Shown here: one piece after another, positions 35,868 to 44,621 of the stretch
Position numbering within the stretch: position 1 is the stretch's first letter
Layout of the letters: each line of letters opens with the position of its first letter
From: Isoptericola sp. AK164
GTDB taxonomy: Bacteria; Actinomycetota; Actinomycetes; Actinomycetales; Cellulomonadaceae
Assembly (NCBI RefSeq): GCF_029643425.1
Contig: NZ_CP119106.1
Location: 2,790,001-2,854,000, forward strand
DNA: 64,000 bases
Direction of reading: 5' to 3'
Translations under genes and position numbers: made by a program
Notes under the pieces: model-generated
Databases searched by the model: none
What the model was told of the DNA's origin: nothing
The model's input: the letters and a program-made list of their open reading frames with translations, nothing else

Positions 35868-37091
35868 GTGCGCCGGATGCTCGAGGCGATCGTCCCCGCC
35901 CGGATGGGACGCTCCTTCCGCTGGCTCATCGCCGCCAGCTGGACCAGCAACATCGGCGACGGCATCGCGCTGGCCGCCGGGCCGCTGCTCGTGGCCTCCC
36001 AGACCGACTCGGCGTTCCTGGTGGCGCTCGCCGCGCTCCTGCAGCGTCTGCCGTGGGTGGTCCTCGGCCTGTGGGCCGGCGCCCTGGCCGACCGCCTCGA
36101 CCGCCGTCGTCTGGTCATCGTGGCCAACGTGCTGCGGACCGTCGTCGTGGCCGTGCTGTGCGCGTTCATCGTCACGGGGAACGTGAACGTCACGGTCGTG
36201 CTGGTGGCGATGCTGCTCATGGGTGTCGCCGAGGTCTTCGCCGACACCACCGCGCAGACCCTGCTGCCGATGCTGGTCGCCTCGCGCGACCTCGGCACGG
36301 GCAACGCGCGGCTGCAGGCAGGGTTCCTCACCGGCAACCAGCTCGTGGGGCCGCCCGTCGGCGCCGCGCTGTTCGCCGCGGGTGCCGCCTGGCCGTTCCT
36401 GGTGCAGGTGCTCTGCCTGGCGCTGGCGATCATGCTGGTGAGCCGGATCGCGCTGCCTGCCGTACCGCGCGCGACGACGGCGGGCACCCGCGGCGAGATC
36501 CGCGACGGTCTGCGGTGGCTGTGGCACCACCCGCCGGTGCGGACGCTGGCGCTGGTGATCTTCACGTTCAACCTCACGTGGGCCGCGCCGTGGGGCGTGC
36601 TGGTGCTGTACTCCCTCGAGCGCGTCCAGATGGGCCCGGTCGGCTACGGCCTGCTCATCACGTCCTCCGCGGTCGGCGGGATCCTCGCCACGCTGGTCTA
36701 CGGACGCCTGGAACGCCGGTTCGCGCTGGCGACGCTGATGAAGGTCTGCCTGTCCGCCGAGGTCGCCTTCCACCTGGTGCTCGCCCTGACCACGACCGGC
36801 TGGGTCGCCATGCTCGCGCTGTTCGCGTTCGGGCTGTACACGTTCGTCTGGGGCACGGTGTCGAACACGGTGCGCCAGCGGGCCGTGCCGACCGAGTACC
36901 AGGGCCGCGTCGGGTCGGTGTACCTGCTGGGGCTCTTCGGCGGGATCGTCGTCGGCAACTTCATCGGCGGGCTGCTCGCCGAGTGGTGGGGCATCACGGC
37001 GCCGTTCTGGTTCGCGTTCGTCGGCGCCGGGCTGACGCTGGTCCTGGTGTGGCGCCAGCTCGCGCACATCGCGCACACCGAGGCCGCCTGA
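35868..37091 (+). CDS. MFS transporter (DHA3/enterobactin-exporter-like)
   Basis: A 407-residue membrane protein with about 12 hydrophobic helices. Between TM2 and TM3 is the MFS loop GLWAGALADRLDRRRLVI, and TM5-6 contain GNARLQAGFLTGNQLVGPPVGAALF, typical of the MFS_3 (EntS) exporter group. Likely proton-driven efflux of a drug or siderophore; substrate unknown. GTG 35868 is the first start in the coding-biased frame. A copy of the long hairpin element lies 8 nt after its stop. Confidence 0.88.
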   Translation: MRRMLEAIVPARMGRSFRWLIAASWTSNIGDGIALAAGPLLVASQTDSAFLVALAALLQRLPWVVLGLWAGALADRLDRRRLVIVANVLRTVVVAVLCAFIVTGNVNVTVVLVAMLLMGVAEVFADTTAQTLLPMLVASRDLGTGNARLQAGFLTGNQLVGPPVGAALFAAGAAWPFLVQVLCLALAIMLVSRIALPAVPRATTAGTRGEIRDGLRWLWHHPPVRTLALVIFTFNLTWAAPWGVLVLYSLERVQMGPVGYGLLITSSAVGGILATLVYGRLERRFALATLMKVCLSAEVAFHLVLALTTTGWVAMLALFAFGLYTFVWGTVSNTVRQRAVPTEYQGRVGSVYLLGLFGGIVVGNFIGGLLAEWWGITAPFWFAFVGAGLTLVLVWRQLAHIAHTEAA

Positions 37092-37098
37092 CCCCCTT

Positions 37099-37166
37099 CT
37101 CGTTGTGGGCATGAAATCTGCAGCCTCGCTGCGCTGCGGACCTGCAGATTTCATGCCCACAGCGAG
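37099..37166. repeat. Long hairpin element, copy H1
   Basis: Arms 37099-37123 and 37142-37166 pair over 25 bp with one G-T wobble; the core is TTGTGGGCATGAAATCTGC. It lies between the convergent MFS and DinB genes, 8 nt after the MFS stop. First of six copies in this window. Confidence 0.95.
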
Positions 37167-37220
37167 GGGTGGCTCGCGAGCGGGGGGCCGGTATCGGGTG
37201 CGGGGCGCTCCGTCCGCGGA

Positions 37221-37739
37221 CTACTCGCCGGTGGCGCCGTCGGCCAGCTCGCGCGCGACGTCGAGGTGCCCGGCATGGCGGGCGTACTCCTGGAGCACGT
37301 GGAAGCAGATCCACAGCGGGGTCGGCGGTTCCGCGGCGAAGCGTCCGCCGACGGCGGCCCTCTCGGCGAGGTCGTGCCCGGCCAGCACGGTGCGGGTCCG
37401 CTGGCCCCCGGCGCGCAGGGCGTCGAGCAGCGCGGCCACGGTGACGCCGTCGGGCACCTGCCAGGGGCCCTCGGGGTCGCCGTCGGCATGGTCGCCCCAC
37501 GGGTCGTCGACCTGCTCGCCGAGAAACCCCCACACGAACCAGCGCCGCTCCATGTGGACCAGGTGGATCAGCAGCTCGGCGGGCGTCCAGCCGGACGGCA
37601 GGGTGCTGGTGGCGAGCTGGACTTCGGTGAGCCCATCGAGCTTCCGCGCCACGACGGCCCGGTAGTAGTCGAGGTAGGCCGCGAACTGGGCGGACGGGTC
37701 GGTGGAGTCGAGGCGGGGTTCGACGTCGGAGAGCGGCAT
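37221..37739 (-). CDS. DinB/DUF664 family four-helix metalloprotein
   Basis: A 172-residue DinB-like protein. The metal triad is visible as His in LLIHLVHMERRW and two His in HVLQEYARHAGHLD. The family includes mycothiol- and bacillithiol-dependent transferases; in actinomycetes the usual cofactor would be mycothiol. The N-terminal RLDSTDPSAQFAAYLDYYRAVVARKLDGL and WTPAELLIHL fit the DUF664 subgroup. ATG 37739. Monocistronic, ending 55 nt from hairpin H1. Confidence 0.85.
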   Translation of the reverse strand: MPLSDVEPRLDSTDPSAQFAAYLDYYRAVVARKLDGLTEVQLATSTLPSGWTPAELLIHLVHMERRWFVWGFLGEQVDDPWGDHADGDPEGPWQVPDGVTVAALLDALRAGGQRTRTVLAGHDLAERAAVGGRFAAEPPTPLWICFHVLQEYARHAGHLDVARELADGATGE

Positions 37740-37790
37740 CGTCGCAGCGTACGACGCGCCGTCACCGATTTGACGACCTGTTGACCAAAG

Positions 37791-37863
37791 TGCGCCTGAG
37801 AGGATTCGAACCTCCGGCCTACCCTTTAGGAGAGGGTTGCTCTATCCACTGAGCTACAGGCGC
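37791..37863 (-). tRNA. tRNA-Arg (anticodon CCT)
   Basis: A 73-nt cloverleaf on the minus strand: acceptor GCGCCTG/CAGGCGC, D-arm GTAGCTCAGTGGATAGAGC, anticodon stem ACCCT/AGGGT with loop CTCCTAA (anticodon CCT), and T-loop GGTTCGAATCC. CCA is not encoded. Confidence 0.96.
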
Positions 37864-37948
37864 CCGCCGTCTCGAGGACGACGCGTCGCCGCAACCGAAG
37901 CCCCGACGACGCCCCACAGCCTAGCGTCCGAGCCCACCGGAGCAGGAA

Positions 37949-39205
37949 TCAGCCCCACGCCGCCGGGTCGGCGACCACCTCGCGCAGCACCTCGCGCGCT
38001 CCCCCGCTGAGCGCCGCGTGCACGCCGGCCCGCGCGGACCGGACCGCCACCGGCGCGAACGGAGCGGCCAGCACGCGCTCGGCCAGCCCCGCCTCGACCG
38101 GCTCCCGCAGCCAGGGCTCCAGGTCCGTGTACACCCCGCCGAGCACCACGGTCGAGACGCCGGTGAGGTTCACGAAGTCCGCGAGCGCTGAGCCGAGCGC
38201 CTGCCCGGCCCGCACGACGGCGGCACATGCCTGCTCGGCCGGGGCACCGTCGTCGGACCGCAGCAGCGCGGTCAGCGACTCCAGTGGCGCGTCGCCCGCC
38301 AGCCCGGCGGCCCGCAGGATCGCCTCCTTGCCCGCGTACTGCTCGAGGCAGCCGTGCGCGCCGCAGGTGCAGCGCGGCCCGGCGGGGTCGACGACGACGT
38401 GCCCGACCTCGCCGTTCCACCCGCGCTCGGCGAGGAACAGGGCACGGTCGACGACGATGCCGGCGCCGATGCCGACGTCCCCGGAGACGTAGAGGAAGGA
38501 GTCGGGGGTGTCGCCGGCGAGCTCGGCCAGCGCCGCGAGCTTGGCCTCGTTGGCGACCTGGACCGCGACGTCGGTCAGCCCGAGCAGCGCGACGGGGTCG
38601 AGGGACGACCAGCCCAGGTTGGGCGCGACCTCCAGCTCACCGGTGCGGGCGTCGACGAGTCCGGGCAGGGCGAGCCGGGCGCCGGCGACCCGCATGCCGT
38701 CGGCGTCGAGGCGGGCGACGGCGTCGGACGCGAGCGAGCCGAGCCGGCCGAGCACGGCGACGGGGTCGGAGTCGTGGAAGCTGCCGGCCTCGACGTGCTC
38801 GACGACGACGTCGCCCGCGAGATCGAGGCCGCGCACGCCGAGGTAGTCGACGTTCACCTCGAGCCCGAGGCCGACGACGGTCCGCGGGGCGGGGACCAGC
38901 GGCACGGCCGGGCGGCCGGCGCGCTGGGCGGGGACGGGGGGCAGCTCGGCGACGAGGCGTGCGGCGATGAGCCGGTCGACGAGCGTGGACACCGTCGCCC
39001 GGGTCAGCCCGGTGGCGGCGGCGACGTCCGCGCGGGACGGTGGGACGGCGTCGGGACGCTCCCCGGAGGCGGCCGCGGCGTCGTAGACCGCCCGCGCGAC
39101 GAGGCGCAGGTTGCGTTCGCGCAGGGTGTGCTGGCGCGACGCTCGTCCCCCGGCGCCCGCGGACACGCCGGTGGTGCGCTGCGTCGTCGTCGGTTCGGCG
39201 GTCAC
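37949..39205 (-). CDS. xylR: ROK-family transcriptional regulator, probable xylose repressor
   Basis: A 418-residue ROK repressor. The N-terminal winged helix-turn-helix is in [24 protein letters not shown]. The ROK sugar domain carries [30 protein letters not shown] and [12 protein letters not shown]. The zinc motif [12 protein letters not shown] is intact. It is divergent from xylA with 92 nt between the starts, the classical XylR arrangement, so it most likely represses xylA-xylB until xylose is present. GTG 39205 is preferred over the upstream GTG 39223 because AAGG lies just ahead of it. Confidence 0.85.
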   Translation of the reverse strand: MTAEPTTTQRTTGVSAGAGGRASRQHTLRERNLRLVARAVYDAAAASGERPDAVPPSRADVAAATGLTRATVSTLVDRLIAARLVAELPPVPAQRAGRPAVPLVPAPRTVVGLGLEVNVDYLGVRGLDLAGDVVVEHVEAGSFHDSDPVAVLGRLGSLASDAVARLDADGMRVAGARLALPGLVDARTGELEVAPNLGWSSLDPVALLGLTDVAVQVANEAKLAALAELAGDTPDSFLYVSGDVGIGAGIVVDRALFLAERGWNGEVGHVVVDPAGPRCTCGAHGCLEQYAGKEAILRAAGLAGDAPLESLTALLRSDDGAPAEQACAAVVRAGQALGSALADFVNLTGVSTVVLGGVYTDLEPWLREPVEAGLAERVLAAPFAPVAVRSARAGVHAALSGGAREVLREVVADPAAWG

Positions 39206-39208
39206 GCC

Positions 39209-39255
39209 TTGACTGTAGCCCACCGACGCGCAATAGTTCAGCCGTACAACAAACG
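39209..39255 (+). promoter_or_regulatory. xylA promoter with overlapping possible ROK operator
   Basis: TTGACT (39209-39214), a 17-nt spacer, and AATAGT (39232-39237) form a sigma-70-like promoter on the plus strand. An imperfect dyad, TAGTT..AACAAA, spans 39233-39252 across the -10 and start site. The promoter spacing is good; the operator is inference from position and a partial match to ROK sites. Confidence 0.55.
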
Positions 39256-39297
39256 CCGTGGCCGTCGCCCGGCGACCGACTCGACGAGGAGAATCCC

Positions 39298-40461
39298 GTG
39301 AGCGACATCAAGTACTCCTTCGGCCTGTGGACCGTCGGCTGGCCCGCGAACGACCCGTTCGGCAGCGCGACCCGCCCGGACCTGGACCCGGCCGAGTCGG
39401 TCCGCAAGCTCGCCGACCTCGGCGCCTGGGGCTTCACCTACCACGACAACGACGTGTTCCCCTTCGGCGCCTCGGAGTCCGAGCGCCAGGCCGGCATCGA
39501 CGCCGTGAAGAAGGCCGCCCAGGAGTCGGGCCTCGTCTGCGAGATGGTCACCACGAACACGTTCAGCCACCCGATCTTCAAGGACGGCGCGTTCACCTCG
39601 AACAACCGCGACGTGCGCCGCTTCGGCCTGAAGAAGGTGCTGCGCAGCGTCGACAACGCCGCCGAGATGGGCGCGTCCACGTTCGTCATGTGGGGCGGCC
39701 GCGAGGGCACCGAGTACGACAACTCCAAGGACCTGCACGCCGCGCACGCCCGGTACGCCGAGGGCATCGACACCGTCGCCGCGTACATCAAGGCCAAGGG
39801 CTACGACCTGCGCATCGGCCTCGAGCCGAAGCCGAACGAGCCCCGCGGCGACATCTTCCTGCCGACCATCGGCCACGCCATCGCGCTGATCGACACGCTC
39901 GACAACGGCGACATCGTGGGCCTCAACCCGGAGACCGGGCACGAGCAGATGGCGGGCCTCAACTACACGCACGGCCTGGCGCTGGCGCTGTACTGCGGCA
40001 AGCTGTTCCACATCGACCTCAACGGTCAGCACGGCCCCAAGTACGACCAGGACCTCGTGTTCGGTCACGGCGACCTGCTCAACGCGTTCTTCACCGTCGA
40101 CCTGCTGGAGAACGGGTTCCCGAACGGCGGTCCGCGCTACGAGGGCCCGCGCCACTTCGACTACAAGCCGTCGCGCACCGAGTACCTCGACGGCGTGTGG
40201 GAGTCGGCCAAGGCCAACATGGAGACCTACGACATGCTCGCCGCCAAGGCGAAGGCCTACCGCGAGGACCCGGAGGTCCAGGCGGCGTTCGAGCACGCCG
40301 GGATCTTCGACCTCGGCGCGTCCACGCTGGCCGAGGGCGAGTCGTTCGACGCGTTCATGGCCGACACCTCGGTCGAGGGGATCGACGTCGACGCCACCGC
40401 CGAGAAGGACTACGGGCTGGTCAAGCTGCACCAGCTCGCGCTGAAGCACCTCATCGGCTGA
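39298..40461 (+). CDS. xylA: Xylose isomerase
   Basis: A 387-residue class I (actinobacterial-length) xylose isomerase, which interconverts D-xylose and D-xylulose and also glucose and fructose. Visible: WTFHDND-type region as [18 protein letters not shown], metal and substrate residues in [11 protein letters not shown] and HIDLNGQ, and [11 protein letters not shown] 39298 follows AGGAG at 39286-39290. Divergent from the ROK repressor and followed by xylulokinase; hairpin element H2 lies between xylA and xylB. Confidence 0.97.
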   Translation: MSDIKYSFGLWTVGWPANDPFGSATRPDLDPAESVRKLADLGAWGFTYHDNDVFPFGASESERQAGIDAVKKAAQESGLVCEMVTTNTFSHPIFKDGAFTSNNRDVRRFGLKKVLRSVDNAAEMGASTFVMWGGREGTEYDNSKDLHAAHARYAEGIDTVAAYIKAKGYDLRIGLEPKPNEPRGDIFLPTIGHAIALIDTLDNGDIVGLNPETGHEQMAGLNYTHGLALALYCGKLFHIDLNGQHGPKYDQDLVFGHGDLLNAFFTVDLLENGFPNGGPRYEGPRHFDYKPSRTEYLDGVWESAKANMETYDMLAAKAKAYREDPEVQAAFEHAGIFDLGASTLAEGESFDAFMADTSVEGIDVDATAEKDYGLVKLHQLALKHLIG

Positions 40462-40471
40462 CACCCCTCCC

Positions 40472-40533
40472 GTTGTGGGCATGATTTCTGCAGCCCGCCT
40501 CCGGCGTGTCGCTGCAGAAATCATGCCCACAAC
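40472..40533. repeat. Long hairpin element, copy H2 (between xylA and xylB)
   Basis: Arms 40472-40494 and 40511-40533 are perfect 23-bp complements. Here the internal GAAAT of other copies is GATTT on the left and AAATC on the right, a compensated change. It lies 10 nt after xylA and 27 nt before the xylB ATG, inside the operon. Confidence 0.95.
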
Positions 40534-40560
40534 CCCTGCCAACCCTGACCTGGAGCGAAG

Positions 40561-42057
40561 ATGCCCCTCGTGGCCGGCGTGGACACCTCCACGCAGTCCT
40601 GCAAGATCGTCGTGCGCGACGCCGACACCGGCGCCCTGGTGCGCAGCGGGTCCGCCAAGCACCCCGACGGCACCGCGATCCACCCCGACCACTGGTGGGA
40701 CGCCTTCCTCGCTGCCGCTCGCGAGGCCGGCGGGCTCGACGACGTCGCCGCGCTCGCCGTCGGCGGCCAGCAGCACGGTCTGGTCGCCCTCGACGCCGAG
40801 GGGCGCGTGATCCGGGACGCGATCCTGTGGAACGACACCCGCTCCGCCCAGGCCGCCGAGGATCTGATCCACGAGCTCGGCGACGGCGACCGCGAGACAG
40901 GTGCCCAGCGCTGGGCCGACTCCACCGGTTCCGTCCTCGTCGCCTCCCTGACGATCACCAAGCTGCGCTGGCTGCGCGACGCCGAGCCCGACCACGCCGC
41001 CCGCGTCGCCGCCGTCGCGCTCCCCCACGACTGGCTGAGCTGGCGCATCGCCGGCTACGGCCCCGCCGACGAGTCCCCGCTCGGGCCGGACCTCGACGCC
41101 CTGTTCACCGACCGCTCCGACGCGTCGGGCACCGGGTACTACGACGCCGAGGCGCCCGGGGACGACGAAGGCACAACCGGCGCCTACCGTCGCGACCTGC
41201 TGCGGCTCGGGTTCGGCCGCGACGACGTCACGCTCCCCCGTGTCCTCGCCCCGGCGGAGCCGGGCGGCGTCGCCCACCCGTCGGTCGCCGGGGGCGCCGT
41301 GGACGGCGGCGCCCTGCTCGGCCCCGGCACGGGCGACAACGCGGGTGCCGCCCTGGGCCTGGGGATGCAGCCGGGCGACATCGCGATCTCGCTCGGCACC
41401 TCCGGCGTCGTCTCCGCCGTCGCGCCCCGGCGCACCGCGGACGGGTCCGGCGCGATCAACGGCTTCGCCGACGCCACCGGCAACGCCCTCATGCTGGCCG
41501 TGACGCTCAACGCGGCGCGCGTGCTCGACGCCGCCCGCAGCGTGCTGGGAGCGAGCTTCGACGAGCTCGCGGACCTGGCGCTCGCCGCGCCACCCGGGTC
41601 GGAGGGCCTCGTGCTGGTGCCCTACCTCGAGGGCGAGCGCACTCCCAACCGCCCCGACGCCACCGGGACGCTGCACGGCCTGCGCCTGGCGACGTCCACG
41701 CGCGAGCACCTCGCCCGCGCCTACACCGAGGGTATGCTCTGCGGGCTCGCCGACGGCCTGGACGCGCTCCGCGCCCAGGAGGTGCCGGTCGAGCGGGTGC
41801 TGCTCATCGGCGGGGCCGCCCAGTCCCCCGCCGTCCAGCAGGTCGCCACGCAGGTCTTCGGTCTGCCGATCTCGGTCCCGGAACCCGGCGAGTACGTGGC
41901 CGACGGCGCGGCGCGCCAGGCCGCCTGGGTGCTGGCGGCCGCGGAGGCGCCCGGCGCCGGGGCGCCGGAGTGGTCCGCCGCCGTGTCCCGGACGCTGGAC
42001 GCCGACCCACGCCCGGTCGTCCGCGAGCAGTACGCTGCGGTCCGCGACCTGGCCTGA
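40561..42057 (+). CDS. xylB: Xylulokinase
   Basis: A 498-residue FGGY kinase that phosphorylates D-xylulose to xylulose 5-phosphate for the pentose phosphate pathway. Signatures: [15 protein letters not shown] (phosphate 1), [18 protein letters not shown], the adenosine motif [10 protein letters not shown], and [18 protein letters not shown]. The catalytic Asp is in [18 protein letters not shown] 40561 follows GGAGCGAAG. Downstream of xylA; expression may be tuned by the hairpin between them. Confidence 0.96.
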   Translation: MPLVAGVDTSTQSCKIVVRDADTGALVRSGSAKHPDGTAIHPDHWWDAFLAAAREAGGLDDVAALAVGGQQHGLVALDAEGRVIRDAILWNDTRSAQAAEDLIHELGDGDRETGAQRWADSTGSVLVASLTITKLRWLRDAEPDHAARVAAVALPHDWLSWRIAGYGPADESPLGPDLDALFTDRSDASGTGYYDAEAPGDDEGTTGAYRRDLLRLGFGRDDVTLPRVLAPAEPGGVAHPSVAGGAVDGGALLGPGTGDNAGAALGLGMQPGDIAISLGTSGVVSAVAPRRTADGSGAINGFADATGNALMLAVTLNAARVLDAARSVLGASFDELADLALAAPPGSEGLVLVPYLEGERTPNRPDATGTLHGLRLATSTREHLARAYTEGMLCGLADGLDALRAQEVPVERVLLIGGAAQSPAVQQVATQVFGLPISVPEPGEYVADGAARQAAWVLAAAEAPGAGAPEWSAAVSRTLDADPRPVVREQYAAVRDLA

Positions 42058-42071
42058 CCGGCGGCCCGGCG

Positions 42072-44477
42072 TCAGTCGCCGGTCGCCTCGACCAGGGCGA
42101 GCACGCGCTCGCGGTCGGCCGGGCCGTCCAGCACGAGCACGTCGACGGCGACCTCCAGGGGCCGCTCCGGGGTGATCTCGAGGCGGCGGTCCACCGCGAG
42201 CGCCGGGCCGAACCCGGTGTACTTGCCGGTGCGCACGAACCACGGCAGCACCGGACCGCGCTGGACGGCCACCAGGCTCGCCACGTCGTCGCACAGCGCG
42301 AGCCAGGGCGAGGTGCCCCCGTGCGCGGCGTCCATGCCCTCGCCGTCGGCGACGAGCACCTGCGGGTCGCCGAACGGGGTGCGCCAGAACCAGCCCCCGT
42401 AGAAGGCCCCGGGGCGCCCGTTGGTGGCCGGGCTCCCGATGCTGACCCGCTCGGTGGGTGTCAGGGTCGAGCGCCAGCGCAGCCGCCAGGCGTCGTCGCG
42501 GCCGGGGAGCGGTTCGGCGACGACCAAGCGCTGCTCGCGGGCCATCTCCCGGCCCGCGGGATCCGTCCAGGCGATCGTGCCGGACCACCGGTCGTCGTCC
42601 GCGACCTGGTCGAGCACCGTCTGGCGGCCCTGGTTGGCCAGCATCGTCGACCCCTGGTCGCGCACGTAGGTGCGACCGCCCCAGAAGGTGACCCCGTCGA
42701 CGTCGGCGGGCGCCATCGAGACGCCGTGGTGGTGCAGGTGGTCGGTGGGCGCCACCTCGGTGACCGGCACGCCCGCCGTGGTGCGCACCGGGTGCAGGAA
42801 CGGCCGCGGGGCGTCCACGGTGCGCATCGAGCGTCCGTCGTCGAGCGTCGCGACGGGCTCGGCTCCCGCGCGCAGCCGCAACGGTGTCCCCGGGGTCCGG
42901 CCGGTCGCGAGCATCGGCACGCCCTGGTCGAGGCGGGCCTCGAGCGCGCCGAAGCGACCGGTCGCGGGCACGGCGCCGAGCGGGGCGCCGGCGAAGACCA
43001 CCAGCTCGGCCCCGACCCCGCGGCCGCGGGTCGCGGTCGTCTCCGGTCCGACCTGCTCCCACCCGGCGTCGCGGCGGATCCGGAACCGCACCCGGGCGGC
43101 CGTGTCCACGTCGAGGCCGACCGCGACCTCGCTCTGCGACGGCAGCCGGTCGAGCACGACCCGACGCTCGTCGCGATCGCCCTCGCCGCGGGTGGCCACG
43201 ACGAGGTCGCACCCGCCCTCGGTGCGCACCAGCCCGATCCAGCCGTAGTCCAGGCCGAGCACCCCGAGCCCGGCGCGGGACGCCGTCGGCCCGTCGAGGC
43301 GCACCGTCGTGGACAGGTGCACGCCCAGCGCGGGCAACGGCTGGCCGAGGACGCTGGGCAGGGTCCGCAAGTTGCCGGCGTCGGCCGCCGGACCCAGCAT
43401 CCGCAGCCGGCCCCCGGAGGCCTCGGCCCACTGCCCGGCGTCGGCCTGCCAGTGCCAGCGGGGGTCGAGCGGTCCGCGGAAGTCGTCCGCGGCCAGCAGC
43501 GACCGGGCACCCGCCGCGGTGCCGTGCGGGGTGGGGTGCTCGGCCACCGGCTGCCCCCAGGTCTGGCCCGGTACGGGGTCGCCCAGGACGGGCCAGCCGT
43601 CGCGCCAGGTCATCGGCTGCACGTGCAGGACCTGGCCGAAGGCGTCGGCGTCGCCGGCGTGCACGAAGAAGTCGTCACCGTCCGGGGTGTCGACCCAGGA
43701 GCCCCGGTGCGGACCGTGGTCGGGGGTGTCGCGGTGGGCGAGCACGACCCGGTGCTCGTAGGGACCGAGCGGGTCGCGGGCGCGCAGCACGGTCTGGACC
43801 CCGCCGGCGGCGCCCCCGGCCAGGGCGAAGATCCAGTACCAGCCGTCGCGCTCGTCGAGCGTGGGGCCCGCGAGGTCCCCCCGGCCGTCGATCTCCTCGG
43901 CGTCGACGATGACGCTCCCCGGGCCGAGCGGCCGCGTCAGCGCGGCGTCGACCTCGATCATCGTCAGTCTGTTCGTCACGCCGGCGCGGCTGCGCGCCCA
44001 GCCGTGCACGAGCCAGGTGCGGCCGTCGGCCGCCCACAGCGGGCACGGGTCGATGAGCCCCAGCCCGCCCAGCAGCAGGCGGGGCGGCGACCAGGGACCG
44101 GCCGGGTCGGTCGCGCTGGTGACGAAGATGCCCCGGTCCGGGTCCGCGTAGGCGATGTGGAACTGCCCGTCGTGGTGACGGATCGACGGTGCCCACACGC
44201 CGGCCCCGTGTCGCGGCAGCTCGCCGTACGAGTCCGGTGCGACGCGAGGAAGCGCGTGGGTCAGCAGGTGCCAGCTGAGCAGGTCGCGCGAGTGCAGCAC
44301 CGGCAGCCCGGGGCTGCGGTGGCGGCTCGAGGCGACCAGGTAGTAGTCCTCGCCGACCCGGACCACGTCGGGGTCGGGCCAGTCCTCCGCCAGCACGGGG
44401 TTGCGATACGTCGCTCCCGAGGACGGGGAAGCGCTGTCCTGCCCGCCGGGCGTGATGTTCTCGACGTTGAGAGCCAT
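42072..44477 (-). CDS. GH43-family glycosidase fused to a DUF6807 (PmoA-like) domain
   Basis: 801 residues in one uninterrupted frame. Residues about 20-310 form a GH43 five-blade propeller: YRNPVLAEDWPDPDVVRVGEDYYL (catalytic base Asp), LIDPCPLWAADGRTWLVHG, and DLAGPTLDERDGWYWIF. Residues about 330-520 resemble the concanavalin-like GH43 C-terminal module (DDFRGPLDPRWHWQ). Residues about 550-800 match DUF6807/methane-oxygenase-PmoA-like proteins: HLHHHGVSMAPADVDGVTFWGG, FYGGWFWRTPFGDPQV. GH43 enzymes cleave xylosides or arabinosides. The fused domain's role is unknown. No signal peptide. ATG 44477 lacks an SD and may be leaderless; a LacI-like operator lies just upstream. Confidence 0.8.
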   Translation of the reverse strand: MALNVENITPGGQDSASPSSGATYRNPVLAEDWPDPDVVRVGEDYYLVASSRHRSPGLPVLHSRDLLSWHLLTHALPRVAPDSYGELPRHGAGVWAPSIRHHDGQFHIAYADPDRGIFVTSATDPAGPWSPPRLLLGGLGLIDPCPLWAADGRTWLVHGWARSRAGVTNRLTMIEVDAALTRPLGPGSVIVDAEEIDGRGDLAGPTLDERDGWYWIFALAGGAAGGVQTVLRARDPLGPYEHRVVLAHRDTPDHGPHRGSWVDTPDGDDFFVHAGDADAFGQVLHVQPMTWRDGWPVLGDPVPGQTWGQPVAEHPTPHGTAAGARSLLAADDFRGPLDPRWHWQADAGQWAEASGGRLRMLGPAADAGNLRTLPSVLGQPLPALGVHLSTTVRLDGPTASRAGLGVLGLDYGWIGLVRTEGGCDLVVATRGEGDRDERRVVLDRLPSQSEVAVGLDVDTAARVRFRIRRDAGWEQVGPETTATRGRGVGAELVVFAGAPLGAVPATGRFGALEARLDQGVPMLATGRTPGTPLRLRAGAEPVATLDDGRSMRTVDAPRPFLHPVRTTAGVPVTEVAPTDHLHHHGVSMAPADVDGVTFWGGRTYVRDQGSTMLANQGRQTVLDQVADDDRWSGTIAWTDPAGREMAREQRLVVAEPLPGRDDAWRLRWRSTLTPTERVSIGSPATNGRPGAFYGGWFWRTPFGDPQVLVADGEGMDAAHGGTSPWLALCDDVASLVAVQRGPVLPWFVRTGKYTGFGPALAVDRRLEITPERPLEVAVDVLVLDGPADRERVLALVEATGD

Positions 44478-44491
44478 GACTGGACCATACA

Positions 44492-44504
44492 GGAAACCGG
44501 TTAC
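44492..44504. promoter_or_regulatory. LacI-type operator between divergent GH43 and serine-hydrolase units
   Basis: GGAAACCGGTTAC is a near-palindrome centred on CCGG, the CG-centred form bound by LacI/GalR regulators. It sits in the 39-nt gap between the GH43 ATG (44477) and the short ORF start (44517), so one regulator could control both directions. No lacI gene is in the window. Confidence 0.55.
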
Positions 44505-44516
44505 TAGCCTCGTCAC

Positions 44517-44621
44517 ATGGTCCGCACCCAGCCCGTCGGCAACGACGCCGACCTCCCGCCCACGACCTCCCCGGCGCGCGACGACATGCCGGGCACGCCC
44601 ACCACCGAGGACGCACGATGA
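44517..44621 (+). CDS. Short 34-codon ORF translationally coupled to the serine hydrolase
   Basis: ATG 44517 opens 34 codons of strongly GC3-biased, coding-like sequence (MVRTQPVGNDADLPPTTS..) ending in a TGA that overlaps the next ATG as ATGA. No SD is visible, so it would be leaderless or weakly initiated. It may be a real small protein or a leader that couples translation of the downstream gene. No similarity recognised. Confidence 0.4.
   Translation: MVRTQPVGNDADLPPTTSPARDDMPGTPTTEDAR

Noticed and set aside
31738-36186. 1482-codon plus-strand frame opposite the helicase-like gene
   Set aside because: Antisense shadow: Arg/Gln/His-rich without motifs, and it runs into the MFS gene in a different frame.
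37220-43431. Very long minus-strand open frame opposite xylA-xylB
   Set aside because: It is an antisense shadow created by the high GC3 bias: it lacks recognisable motifs, crosses two gene boundaries and the repeat H2, and the plus strand encodes clear XylA and XylB.
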